IMG/VR virus record: IMGVR_UViG_3300028840_000749
Coordinates: 1-21,735 of that record
Strand: one strand, 5' to 3'
DNA: 21,735 bases
Source of the DNA: a virus
Under the pieces are notes generated by a model. The model searched no databases and was not told where the DNA came from. It was given only the letters and a program-made list of their open reading frames with translations. The translations under genes and the position numbers were made by a program. Numbering within the stretch: position 1 is the first letter of the stretch; each line of letters opens with the position of its first letter. Shown here one piece after another: positions 6,773-13,253 of the stretch.

Positions 6773-6799
6773 AAAGCCGGCTTTATTGTCGGCTTTTTT
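6773..6799 (+). terminator. Intrinsic terminator after the portal gene
   Basis: A stem formed by 6773-6781 (AAAGCCGGC) and 6788-6796 (GTCGGCTTT), with one G-U pair, closes a TTTATT loop and runs into a stretch of T (6794-6799). It sits in the 151-base gap between portal and protease, ahead of the next promoter, so the two units appear separately transcribed. Confidence 0.8.
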
Positions 6800-6809
6800 A
6801 ATTTTTATG

Positions 6810-6838
6810 TTGTAATTAAAAAAAGTTTTATATTTTTG
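6810..6838 (+). promoter_or_regulatory. Bacteroidota-type promoter for the head/tail gene cluster
   Basis: TTG at 6810-6812 and TATTTTTG at 6831-6838 are 18 bases apart. They match the -33 TTG and -7 TAnnTTTG elements of Bacteroidota within the usual 17-23 spacing. The ATG at 6843 starts four bases after the box, so the transcript should be leaderless or carry only a few bases. It follows a terminator, which supports it as a true start of a transcription unit. Confidence 0.65.
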
Positions 6839-6842
6839 TTGC

Positions 6843-7856
6843 ATGGCTAAAGAAATTTATTTGTATTCCGGAATTTACAGTTTCACCGCTGAAAATTTTA
6901 ATAAAGAAATGGAAGCGGCAAGCGGTCAAGATATTGACTTTCGAGTTTCGTCCGGTGGCGGTGACGTTTTCGCCGGTTGGCCTATGATTGCAAAAATGGG
7001 CGAACATACCGGGAATATAAAAATAAAAGTTGATGGGTTGGCGGCAAGTATGGCCGCTTTTATGTTACCTTATGCCGACGAAGTCGAAGCGGTCGAGGTG
7101 GCCCGTATTATGGTACACCGCGCAGATATGTACGTTCGTGAAGAAGGAGAAAAAAGGCTTTTAGCAGATATAAATAAAAGTCTTCGTTCGCAGTTTGAAA
7201 AAACGCTTGATTTAGAAGCGTTTGAAAAAATCACGGGCAAAACTATGGACGACGTTTTTAACTCTGAAGCTCGAATTGATATTTGGCTCACTGCAAAAGA
7301 AGCTAAAAAAGTTGGCCTTGTTAATAAGGTTGTGAAGTTGGAACCGAGAGTTAAAGCGGAAAGCGAAGGGCTGATTAATGCCATTGCAGCAAATGCCGGT
7401 TGGAAGCCAAGCGAAGGGCAAAAACCAAAATCAGAAAAAGAAAATTCATTTATTAATAATCAAAAAACGCAAATTATGACAATTGCAGAATTAAAAGCGA
7501 CGCACCCGGCTTTATATGCCGAGGTTATCGCAGTCGGCGAAACCAACGAACGCGACCGTGTAGGCGCTTTTATGGCTTTTGCCGCAGTTGATTTGGACGC
7601 GGTTAAAAAAGGTATTGAAAGCGGGGAACCGTTAACACAAACCGCAACCGCTGAATTTACCGTTAAAATGGTAAACGCCGGAAGAGTGGCGGACCTTGAA
7701 GAAGGTTCAGAAGGCAACGTTGACCCAAAGGGCGACGGAAAAGAAGACGTTAAAACTGAAGCGGAAATTGCCGCGGACGCAAAAGCGAAATTAGAGTTTG
7801 AAGCTTCTGAAAAAGAGCTTTATGCTGAATTAGGAATTAAAGCCCCAACGGCGTAA
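6843..7856 (+). CDS. Prohead protease (ClpP/S14-like) fused to a scaffold domain
   Basis: The 337-residue product has an N-terminal ClpP-fold serine protease. FRVSSGGGDVFAGW (33-46) matches the N-S-P-G-G-x-V-F-A-G strand-loop; DGLAASMAAFM (64-74) holds the nucleophile Ser69; IMVHRA (89-94) holds His92; IDIWLTAKEA (145-154) probably supplies Asp146. After a charged linker (about 185-205) comes a scaffold-like part, MTIAELKATHPALYAEV onwards (212-337), with ERDRVGAF and an acidic, Lys/Glu/Ala-rich C-terminus. This is the lambda C/Nu3 arrangement: scaffold templates the procapsid and protease then clears it. The start at 6843 follows the promoter by four bases. An internal ATG (7476) may make the scaffold alone. 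Confidence 0.88.
   Translation: MAKEIYLYSGIYSFTAENFNKEMEAASGQDIDFRVSSGGGDVFAGWPMIAKMGEHTGNIKIKVDGLAASMAAFMLPYADEVEAVEVARIMVHRADMYVREEGEKRLLADINKSLRSQFEKTLDLEAFEKITGKTMDDVFNSEARIDIWLTAKEAKKVGLVNKVVKLEPRVKAESEGLINAIAANAGWKPSEGQKPKSEKENSFINNQKTQIMTIAELKATHPALYAEVIAVGETNERDRVGAFMAFAAVDLDAVKKGIESGEPLTQTATAEFTVKMVNAGRVADLEEGSEGNVDPKGDGKEDVKTEAEIAADAKAKLEFEASEKELYAELGIKAPTA
7476..7856 (+). CDS. Possible internally started scaffold protein (Nu3-like, 126 aa)
   Basis: In the same frame as the protease, an ATG at 7476 follows an A-rich run (CAAAAAACGCAAATT) that looks like the upstream region of the other genes here. It would give a 126-residue product beginning MTIAELKATHP, exactly where a low-complexity linker ends and a conserved-looking domain starts. 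In lambda, the scaffold Nu3 is made in just this way from the 3' part of the protease gene C. The residues around ERDRV and TQTATAEFTVKMV look folded, and the rest is acidic. Whether this start is used cannot be told from sequence. Confidence 0.4.
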   Translation: MTIAELKATHPALYAEVIAVGETNERDRVGAFMAFAAVDLDAVKKGIESGEPLTQTATAEFTVKMVNAGRVADLEEGSEGNVDPKGDGKEDVKTEAEIAADAKAKLEFEASEKELYAELGIKAPTA

Positions 7857-7868
7857 AAAATTAGAAAA

Positions 7869-8312
7869 ATGAGCGAAGCAAATACAACTTTGAACACGAG
7901 TAACCAATTAAACACTGATTACGATTTTTCTAAAATTTTCATTGGTAACAATGATTTTAGAAATGGAACATTAGTAAACCCGGAAGCGGGCGAAGAAACT
8001 ATTGTTGCCGGTACTCTTTTGGGCCGGGTAACTGCGGGCGGTAACGTTCAAGTTTTAAAATCTGCGGCCGTTGACGGGTCACAAATTCCAATTGGAATTT
8101 TAGCGGAAACAATCACTTTAGCCGCTGCGGCTACTGCTGAAGTTTCTTTTTGCATAGGCGGCGACGTTGCGCAAGAAAAACTTATTCTAAACGGTGGCGA
8201 CACTTTAGCAACCGATATTGACGGGCGTCAATTAGGGGATAGAATAGAGGCCGACACTTTAGGTATTTACCTTGTTGCCGGTGACGAATTAACTGAATTT
8301 GACAACCAATAA
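7869..8312 (+). CDS. Head decoration protein (lambda gpD family)
   Basis: The 147-residue product shows the gpD pattern: a flexible N-terminus, then VAGTLLGRVTAGGNVQVLKS (about 47-66), AVDGSQIPIGILAE (about 68-81) and a beta-rich tail. In lambda-type heads gpD binds as trimers on the expanded capsid and stabilises it during packaging. The gene sits between the protease/scaffold and the major capsid gene, the same order as C-Nu3-D-E in lambda. It is longer than lambda gpD (110 residues) at both ends. The start at 7869 follows TTAGAAAA, the usual A-rich context. Confidence 0.82.
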   Translation: MSEANTTLNTSNQLNTDYDFSKIFIGNNDFRNGTLVNPEAGEETIVAGTLLGRVTAGGNVQVLKSAAVDGSQIPIGILAETITLAAAATAEVSFCIGGDVAQEKLILNGGDTLATDIDGRQLGDRIEADTLGIYLVAGDELTEFDNQ

Positions 8313-8324
8313 AAATATATAAAA

Positions 8325-9404
8325 ATGACTGTTCAACAAGCAAAACAATTATATACGCAAGCGTTGGTTGCCGTTTACACGGACCAAACCGCGCCTTTAA
8401 GCTTCTTGCGTTCGTTCTTCAAAGATTCCACAAGCGATACAAAGCTTGTTTCTGTTGAAGTTCAAAGAGGCACGGAAAAAGTGGCTATTGACGTTGTACG
8501 TGGTACAAACGGAAATCGAAATTCAATTTCACGTTCTACGGAGCGAATTATTGAGCCGCCAATGTACGACGAATTTTTAGACGCGACGAGTTTAGACGCT
8601 TACGACAACTATTTTGGTGCCGGAGCTTCTACGCCTACGGCTTCAACGGCTGCGCGTTTCTTAAACTCCGCCGGTTCGAAATTGGCTTTAATTAGAAATA
8701 AAATCGAAAGGGCTTACGAGCTTCAAGCTTCACAAGCTTTATTTGATGGAATTGTTCAGTTGAAAAACGGCGATAATATTGATTACAAGCGTAAAGCGGG
8801 GTCGTTGGTTGACCTTGGAGCGGGTAGCTATTGGAGCGCTGCAAACGCTGCGACGGCTGACCCATTAGCTGACTTTAAAAATGCCGGTGACTTCCTTCGT
8901 AATGTTGGAAAAATGCGCGGCGGAGTTCTTAATGTTGTTTTAGGTGGTGACGCTTACGCGGCAATGCTTCAAATGGATAAATTTAAGGAAACTTCAGATT
9001 TACGAAGGATTGATTTAGTAGATATTACCGGACCGGTTCAAAATTCGGTTGGTGGGGTTTTACATGGTGAAGTTTCGGCCGGAAATTACAAAGTTAGACT
9101 TTGGACTTATCCGGAAGTTTACACCGATGCAAACGGCGACCAACAAGACTACGTTCCGCAAAATAAATTCTTAGCATTGCCGGAAATGACTAACTTTAAC
9201 TTGGCTTATGCAGCTACTCCGGTAGTAATGGACTTGCCAACGAATAGCGCGTTCAATTCAGCGGTAAGACAAAAGAAAGGTAAGTATAATATGTATGACT
9301 ACGTTGACAAAAGAAAGGCAACGCATAACATGGGCTTACGTTCTGCGGGAATAGCAATTTTAACGGCGGTTGACCAAGTTTATACCGCGCAAGTTTTAGC
9401 GTAA
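8325..9404 (+). CDS. Major capsid protein (lambda gpE family)
   Basis: The 359-residue product is close in length to lambda gpE (341). It has the family's N-terminal pattern: SFLRSFFKDSTSDTKLVSVEV (about 24-44) followed by a segment about removing metal-independent charged loops (VAIDVVRGTNGNRNSIS), then IEPPMYDEFLDATSLDAYDNYFGAG, the E/P-loop region that links capsid subunits. The C-terminal half alternates helices and strands as in HK97-fold proteins, and ends in AILTAVDQVYTAQVLA. Its position after protease and decoration genes confirms it. It should be the most abundant virion protein. Confidence 0.9.
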   Translation: MTVQQAKQLYTQALVAVYTDQTAPLSFLRSFFKDSTSDTKLVSVEVQRGTEKVAIDVVRGTNGNRNSISRSTERIIEPPMYDEFLDATSLDAYDNYFGAGASTPTASTAARFLNSAGSKLALIRNKIERAYELQASQALFDGIVQLKNGDNIDYKRKAGSLVDLGAGSYWSAANAATADPLADFKNAGDFLRNVGKMRGGVLNVVLGGDAYAAMLQMDKFKETSDLRRIDLVDITGPVQNSVGGVLHGEVSAGNYKVRLWTYPEVYTDANGDQQDYVPQNKFLALPEMTNFNLAYAATPVVMDLPTNSAFNSAVRQKKGKYNMYDYVDKRKATHNMGLRSAGIAILTAVDQVYTAQVLA

Positions 9405-9413
9405 TTCTAAAGT

Positions 9414-9677
9414 ATGGCTAAGTATAAAGTAAAAGCTTTAACAATATCCGGAGCGGGAAAAAAAGTTTTCCGCGCGGGTAATGTTGTTGAAGATAAAGAC
9501 CTTGTTCCCGGAGCGGGTGCAAAGTATGTTGAAAGTGGCCATTTAGAACTTTTAAAGAGTTCTAAAGTTGCACCGGTAAAAGAAGTAAAATCCGAAGCGA
9601 AAGCAGAAGCGAAGACGGAAACAAAAGGAGCAACAAAAAAAGAAAATATTCTTAAAAAAGTAGGAAAAAAGAAATAA
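9414..9677 (+). CDS. Small head protein with Lys/Glu/Ala-rich tail (87 aa)
   Basis: Residues 1-48 form a compact beta-like unit (KYKVKALTISGAGKKVFRAGNVVEDKDLVPG and YVESGHLELL) like small proteins that often follow capsid genes in phages and may act at the head-tail junction. Residues 50-87 are low complexity, built from Lys, Glu, Ala and Thr, and very basic at the end (ILKKVGKKK). A DNA- or capsid-contacting tail is possible. The gene starts nine bases after the capsid gene and ends six bases before the next gene. Function is inferred from context only. Confidence 0.6.
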   Translation: MAKYKVKALTISGAGKKVFRAGNVVEDKDLVPGAGAKYVESGHLELLKSSKVAPVKEVKSEAKAEAKTETKGATKKENILKKVGKKK

Positions 9678-9683
9678 ATTTTT

Positions 9684-10067
9684 ATGGGTAAAATGTTAGA
9701 TGAAGCCCGTAAAGATTGGAATAAAATTACAACGTCGGGCGGTTTTGAAGTTGATATTACTTTGGAAAAGTCCGGCGTTCCTATTACAGTAGTTAAAGGC
9801 TTGGCAACGCTTCGTTCAATGGAATTTGATTTTGAAGCCGGGGCCTTTATTCGCGCAGACAAAGCGCACGCGACAATTTCGTTTGCTGAATTAGATGCAA
9901 ACGCTTTTCCTTACAGAAATACAAACGGCGTAATAAATATGATTGGAACGAAAGTTTCGTTTTTAAGTTCGCAAGGCGATGTAAAAAATTACAAAGTTTC
10001 TGAAAATTTCCCGGACGAAACCGTTGGAATAATAACTTTTAATTTGGTTGACTATGGCACTAATTAA
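9684..10067 (+). CDS. Putative head-tail connector protein (127 aa, lambda FII-like position)
   Basis: The 127-residue product lies between the capsid block and the tail-terminator candidate. An N-terminal helix (MLDEARKDWNKI) precedes a beta-rich body including VDITLEKSGVPITVVKGLATL, HATISFAELDANAFPY and GTKVSFLS, ending in GIITFNLVDYG. Head-completion proteins of the FII type have this helix-plus-beta-barrel look and this gene position. There is no diagnostic motif, so the call is by position and secondary-structure pattern. Its end overlaps the next start by 14 bases. Confidence 0.5.
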   Translation: MGKMLDEARKDWNKITTSGGFEVDITLEKSGVPITVVKGLATLRSMEFDFEAGAFIRADKAHATISFAELDANAFPYRNTNGVINMIGTKVSFLSSQGDVKNYKVSENFPDETVGIITFNLVDYGTN

Positions 10068-10659
10068 CGAACCAATTCTTGACCAAACTTTTGAAATTAT
10101 CCGGGACCGGATAGTTGCAATTTTAGAATTAGAATTTCCAAACCAACAAATACTTCAACCGGGTATTGATTTAAGCCCGGAAATTGTAAAAGAGCGTTCA
10201 ATCGCTTTTGATTCGGCGCAAGGTTCCCTTATTAACGTATTGTTTATAAATGACGTTGCGACACAACGAACACAAGTCAATAAGGTCGGCGACTTTCTTT
10301 ATTATATAGATGTTTACACCGGTAAAAAAGACACCGAAACGGAAAGCGGCGACGAGTTAAGCCGCGTAGCTTGTCAACGAATTGCGGGCGTTGTTCGCGG
10401 TATATTAGAAGCCCCCGTTTATAAACATTTAGGTTTTGATACTTTAAAGCCCGTTCAGCGGTTAAATATTACAACAATAGAACAAGCGGAACCGGATTCA
10501 AGAAAGGACGCGGCAAATATATCGCAAGCAAGGCTTCAATTTGAAGTTCGTTCAACCGACATAAACGCGCTTGAAGGCGTGAGAGATTTAGACCTTTTAA
10601 CGGTTCAATTCAAGATTGATGAAACCGACGAAGGTAATTTATTTGAAAAAGATGTTTAA
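10054..10659 (+). CDS. Putative tail terminator/completion protein
   Basis: I chose the ATG at 10054 (MALINEPILDQ) over an upstream TTG at 10048, which would add only two residues. The 201-residue product has an N-terminal helix (about 8-27), a strand-rich middle (GSLINVLFINDV and DFLYYIDVYTG, about 60-92), a long helix (ELSRVACQRIAGVVRGILEAP, about 100-122) and a final beta part. This layout fits tail-terminator or head-tail adaptor proteins that cap the tail tube. Its place just before the sheath gene agrees. No sequence motif is diagnostic. A 43-base AT-only gap follows, with a short inverted repeat at 10667-10683. Confidence 0.5.
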   Translation: MALINEPILDQTFEIIRDRIVAILELEFPNQQILQPGIDLSPEIVKERSIAFDSAQGSLINVLFINDVATQRTQVNKVGDFLYYIDVYTGKKDTETESGDELSRVACQRIAGVVRGILEAPVYKHLGFDTLKPVQRLNITTIEQAEPDSRKDAANISQARLQFEVRSTDINALEGVRDLDLLTVQFKIDETDEGNLFEKDV

Positions 10660-10666
10660 TTAACAA

Positions 10667-10683
10667 AAAAATAATTTATTTTT
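10667..10683. repeat. AT-only inverted repeat between tail-terminator and sheath genes
   Basis: AAAAATA (10667-10673) and TATTTTT (10677-10683) can pair around ATT. The stem has no G-C pair, so it is a poor terminator. It may simply be part of an AT-rich promoter-like spacer ahead of the sheath gene; TATTTTTA lies here but lacks the G of a true -7 TAnnTTTG box. Confidence 0.25.
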
Positions 10684-10702
10684 ACAAAAAATAATCAAAG
10701 CT

Positions 10703-12235
10703 ATGGCAACAAGTTCAGCAATTGCACAAGATAGAATTTCGAGAGTTTTAGGCTATCAAATTAAAAAAGGATTTTTTAATGAAACAACCCCGTATTTGCC
10801 GCAACGAATTGTTGTCTTAGCAGAAGCAAACACGGCTAACCAAGCAAACGTTGACCCTTCGGCCCCGTTTGAATTTATCGACGAAGCAAGCGTTGGTAAC
10901 GAATTTGGTTTTGGTTCACCGGCGCACCAAATAGCGCGTATTTTACGCCCAAAAGCGGGCGGCGGCGTTGGTTCTGTTAGTACGGTTATTTACGCACAAG
11001 ATGAAGACGTTGCAGCGGTAGCCGCTGAAGTTGAAATTACGGTTACGGGACCGGCTACGCAAACGGTAACGCATTTTCCTATAATTAACGGTCGTTCAAA
11101 TGTTGATGGCGTTTCTTATGGCGTTAATATATTAGTTGGTGATACGGACGCGATAATTGCCGGCAAGATTGCCGACGCAATTAATGCAGTTCCGGGCGCA
11201 CCATGTACGGCGGCCGCGGCTTTAGGCGTTGTAACGCTTACTTCAAAATGGGCGGGCGTTACTTCTGACGAATTAAACGCTTCAGTTGATACCGACGGGC
11301 TACCGGGGGGCGTTTCTTATGCAGTTGTTAACACAACCGCCGGAAGCGGAACGGCTGACATTACCGCAAGTCTAAACAACTTCGGTAATACTTGGAATAC
11401 TTTAATTATAAATTCGTTTAAGGATAGCGCTTTTTTAAACCAATTAGAGGTTTTTAACGGGCGCCCGGACGCAAACGCGCCAACGGGTCGTTATACTGCA
11501 AACATATTTAAACCGTTTGTTGCGTTGTTCGGAAATACCGATTCGACAACTTCGACAATTGAGTTAATAACCGACACGCCGGCGCGAAAAATAGAAAGCA
11601 CAAACGCGATTTGCCCGGCTCCAAATTCCGACGGTTTTAGTTGGGAAGCGGCGGCAAATGTAGGCGCTTTAGTTGGTCCGGTTTGGAATAATTCACCGCA
11701 TTTAGACGTAAGCGGGCAGCTTTACCCGGATATGCCAACGGCTTTAACGATTGGCGATTTTTCAACGTATGATGGACGCGACAACCTTGTTAAAAAAGGA
11801 AGTTCAACGGTTGACCTTGTAAGTGGAAAATATCAAATACAAGAAATTGTTACAACTTACCATCCGGTAGGCGAAGAGCCGGCGCAATTCCGATATATTA
11901 GAAATTTAAATATTGATTGGAATATTAAATATGGCCTTGATTTATTAGCAGATATTAACGTTGTTGACCACATGGTTGCGGACGATAACGCAATTGTCGG
12001 CGTTGATAATGTTATTAAGCCGAAACAATGGAAGCAAATTATTTCTTCTTACGCTTCGGACCTTCAAAGCCGTGGTTTAATTGTTGATGCTCCTTTTATG
12101 GTTGATTCAATAGAAGTAACGACCGGAAATACAAACCCGGACCGTTTAGATACGGCATTTAAATATAAAAGAAGTCCTTACGCAAGAGTTATTTCAATTA
12201 CTGCGGTTGCGGGCTTTTCATTCGGAAATAATTAA
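10703..12235 (+). CDS. Contractile tail sheath protein (Mu gpL-like)
   Basis: The 510-residue product is close to Mu gpL (495). It has the phage sheath layout: an N-terminal segment that wraps neighbours (1-60), a middle inserted domain with GVNILVGDTDAIIAGKIADAIN (about 140-161) and VTLTSKWAG (177-185), the domain found in Mu-type sheaths, and a C-terminal core where RFRYIRNLNIDWNI-like text (about 398-412) and SPYARVISITAVAGF (near the end) form the conserved handshake region. Contraction of this sheath drives the tube into the cell, so the phage has a myovirus tail. The gene starts a tail block with tube, chaperone and tape measure following in canonical order. Confidence 0.9.
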   Translation: MATSSAIAQDRISRVLGYQIKKGFFNETTPYLPQRIVVLAEANTANQANVDPSAPFEFIDEASVGNEFGFGSPAHQIARILRPKAGGGVGSVSTVIYAQDEDVAAVAAEVEITVTGPATQTVTHFPIINGRSNVDGVSYGVNILVGDTDAIIAGKIADAINAVPGAPCTAAAALGVVTLTSKWAGVTSDELNASVDTDGLPGGVSYAVVNTTAGSGTADITASLNNFGNTWNTLIINSFKDSAFLNQLEVFNGRPDANAPTGRYTANIFKPFVALFGNTDSTTSTIELITDTPARKIESTNAICPAPNSDGFSWEAAANVGALVGPVWNNSPHLDVSGQLYPDMPTALTIGDFSTYDGRDNLVKKGSSTVDLVSGKYQIQEIVTTYHPVGEEPAQFRYIRNLNIDWNIKYGLDLLADINVVDHMVADDNAIVGVDNVIKPKQWKQIISSYASDLQSRGLIVDAPFMVDSIEVTTGNTNPDRLDTAFKYKRSPYARVISITAVAGFSFGNN

Positions 12236-12255
12236 TTAAAAAAAAACTTTGAATT

Positions 12256-12663
12256 ATGGCTTATATTGGCGGTGATATTATCGAAATAACTTACAACCAT
12301 CCGACTTTAGGAAGTGGAACTTTTTACCCCGTTTCCGGAGAAAGCGCGACGGTTGACAATGGCGGCTTTCGTTCAGACGACGAAGCCAATAGTATTGCCG
12401 GGAATGGCGCAATGATTGACATAATGAAGCGCGTTCGTTGGTCCGTTGAAGTTGCTTGCGCTTGGTCACTTGGAGAGCAAGAAGACACCTTGAAATTGGC
12501 GGAATTAGCTTCAAGCCCGGAGCTTTCCGATTGGACTTTTACGCACGTAAGCGGTACAATTATGGGAGCAAAAGGCAAACCGGTTGGAGATATTCAAGGC
12601 GACACCGGAGCGGGAACATTTAATTTAAAAGTAAGTGGCGGCGGAATTTTAGAAAACAAATAA
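12256..12663 (+). CDS. Tail tube protein (Mu gpM-like)
   Basis: The 135-residue beta-rich protein directly follows the sheath gene, the usual place for the tube. Landmarks are SGTFYPVSGESATVDNGGF (about 15-33), a helix around AMIDIMKRVRWSVEVACAW, and the C-terminal pattern GKPVGDIQGDTGAGTFNLKVSGGG (about 107-130), which is typical of Mu-type tube proteins. It forms stacked hexamers around the DNA channel. Length is near that of Mu gpM. Position and the Gly-rich C-terminal pattern together make the call strong. Confidence 0.85.
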   Translation: MAYIGGDIIEITYNHPTLGSGTFYPVSGESATVDNGGFRSDDEANSIAGNGAMIDIMKRVRWSVEVACAWSLGEQEDTLKLAELASSPELSDWTFTHVSGTIMGAKGKPVGDIQGDTGAGTFNLKVSGGGILENK

Positions 12664-12674
12664 AATAAAATATA

Positions 12675-13073
12675 ATGGGAACAAAAGAAACTATGACTAA
12701 AGAATTAGCTATTGAAGAAATTAAAAAATGGCTTGATTTCAAAAGAATTTTGCCAAAGGAGCGCGAAGAAAAACAACCGCAAACAGACATTTTAGTTGAT
12801 GCTATGCAAAGCGGCTCTTTGATTTTAAACGAAGACCATTCTTTAACTCAAATATTGCGTTTCGAACTTGAAACCGTAAAAGAGTTAACTTATAAAGCTC
12901 GTTTAACAGTTGGAGAAATAAACGCAAAATTACGCGGTATTGATTCAAGTAAAGCGCATGATTTATTAGTTGCTTACGTAAGCGTTGCCACGGGTTCGCC
13001 TATGGGAATAATTAAGCAACTTGATAGCAATGATTATAAAGTTGCGCAAGCAATTAATATGTTTTTTTTGTAG
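12675..13073 (+). CDS. Tail-assembly chaperone, short form
   Basis: The 132-residue product, mostly helical, lies between tube and tape measure, as do lambda gpG and Mu gp41. It begins MGTKETMTKELAIEEIKKWL and ends IKQLDSNDYKVAQAINMFFL just before a TAG at 13071-13073. The last codons form a slippery run of eight T (13062-13069). Chaperones of this kind bind the tape measure during tail assembly and are made in short and long forms in a set ratio. The short form is expected to be the more abundant. Identification is by position, size and the frameshift signal. Confidence 0.8.
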   Translation: MGTKETMTKELAIEEIKKWLDFKRILPKEREEKQPQTDILVDAMQSGSLILNEDHSLTQILRFELETVKELTYKARLTVGEINAKLRGIDSSKAHDLLVAYVSVATGSPMGIIKQLDSNDYKVAQAINMFFL

Positions 13074-13249
13074 GGACGGACCTAAGTTTTGAAAATGCGA
13101 TAAAAACAGTTGTACGCGCGCACCATTGGAATAATGATAAAATCAGCCAAATGTATTACGATAAAATCGACTACAATGGGCTGATTTTTTGGTATAACGA
13201 TGTTGTTCAAGTGAATGAAGAAACGGTTAATAAATACAAAAAAAAGTAA
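12675..13249 (+). CDS. Tail-assembly chaperone, frameshifted long form (G-T-like fusion)
   Basis: A -1 slip at 13064-13070 joins residue 132 of the short form to a 59-residue extension ending at TAA 13247-13249, for about 191 residues in all. The extension reads VGTDLSFENAIKTVV, then RAHHWNNDKISQMYYDKI, and later NGLIFWYNDVVQVNEE, ending KYKKK. It has no ATG start of its own near its 5' end, and it fills exactly the gap to the tape-measure start at 13254. Lambda G/GT and Mu 41/42 use the same arrangement. Typically only a small share of ribosomes shift. The rate here is unknown. Confidence 0.85.
13064..13070 (+). promoter_or_regulatory. -1 ribosomal frameshift site (T TTT TTG) before a stop codon
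   Basis: The heptamer T-TTT-TTG at 13064-13070 fits X-XXY-YYZ in the zero frame and sits directly before TAG (13071-13073). Slipping back one base lets the ribosome read GTA at 13070 and go on for 59 sense codons without a stop. A stop codon right after the slip site favours pausing. A 10-bp hairpin lies about 70 bases downstream (13139-13188), rather far for a classical stimulator. Confidence 0.85.
13139..13193 (+). other. Hairpin with T tract inside the frameshift extension
   Basis: AAAATCAGCC (13139-13148) pairs perfectly over 10 bp with GGCTGATTTT (13179-13188), followed by more T. The 30-base loop holds a smaller CGAT/ATCG hairpin. It has the form of an intrinsic terminator but lies inside coding sequence, ahead of the tape measure. 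It may attenuate transcription or help the frameshift. Confidence 0.4.
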
Positions 13250-13253
13250 TTAA

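Noticed and set aside
9407-9862. A 151-codon minus-strand open frame over the capsid-end and connector genes
   Set aside because: It is antisense to two + strand genes with normal spacing and gives low-complexity Ser/Phe/Ala sequence.
10048-10053. TTG start for the tail-terminator candidate
   Set aside because: An ATG two codons later (10054) fits the start pattern of the other genes; the TTG adds only two residues.
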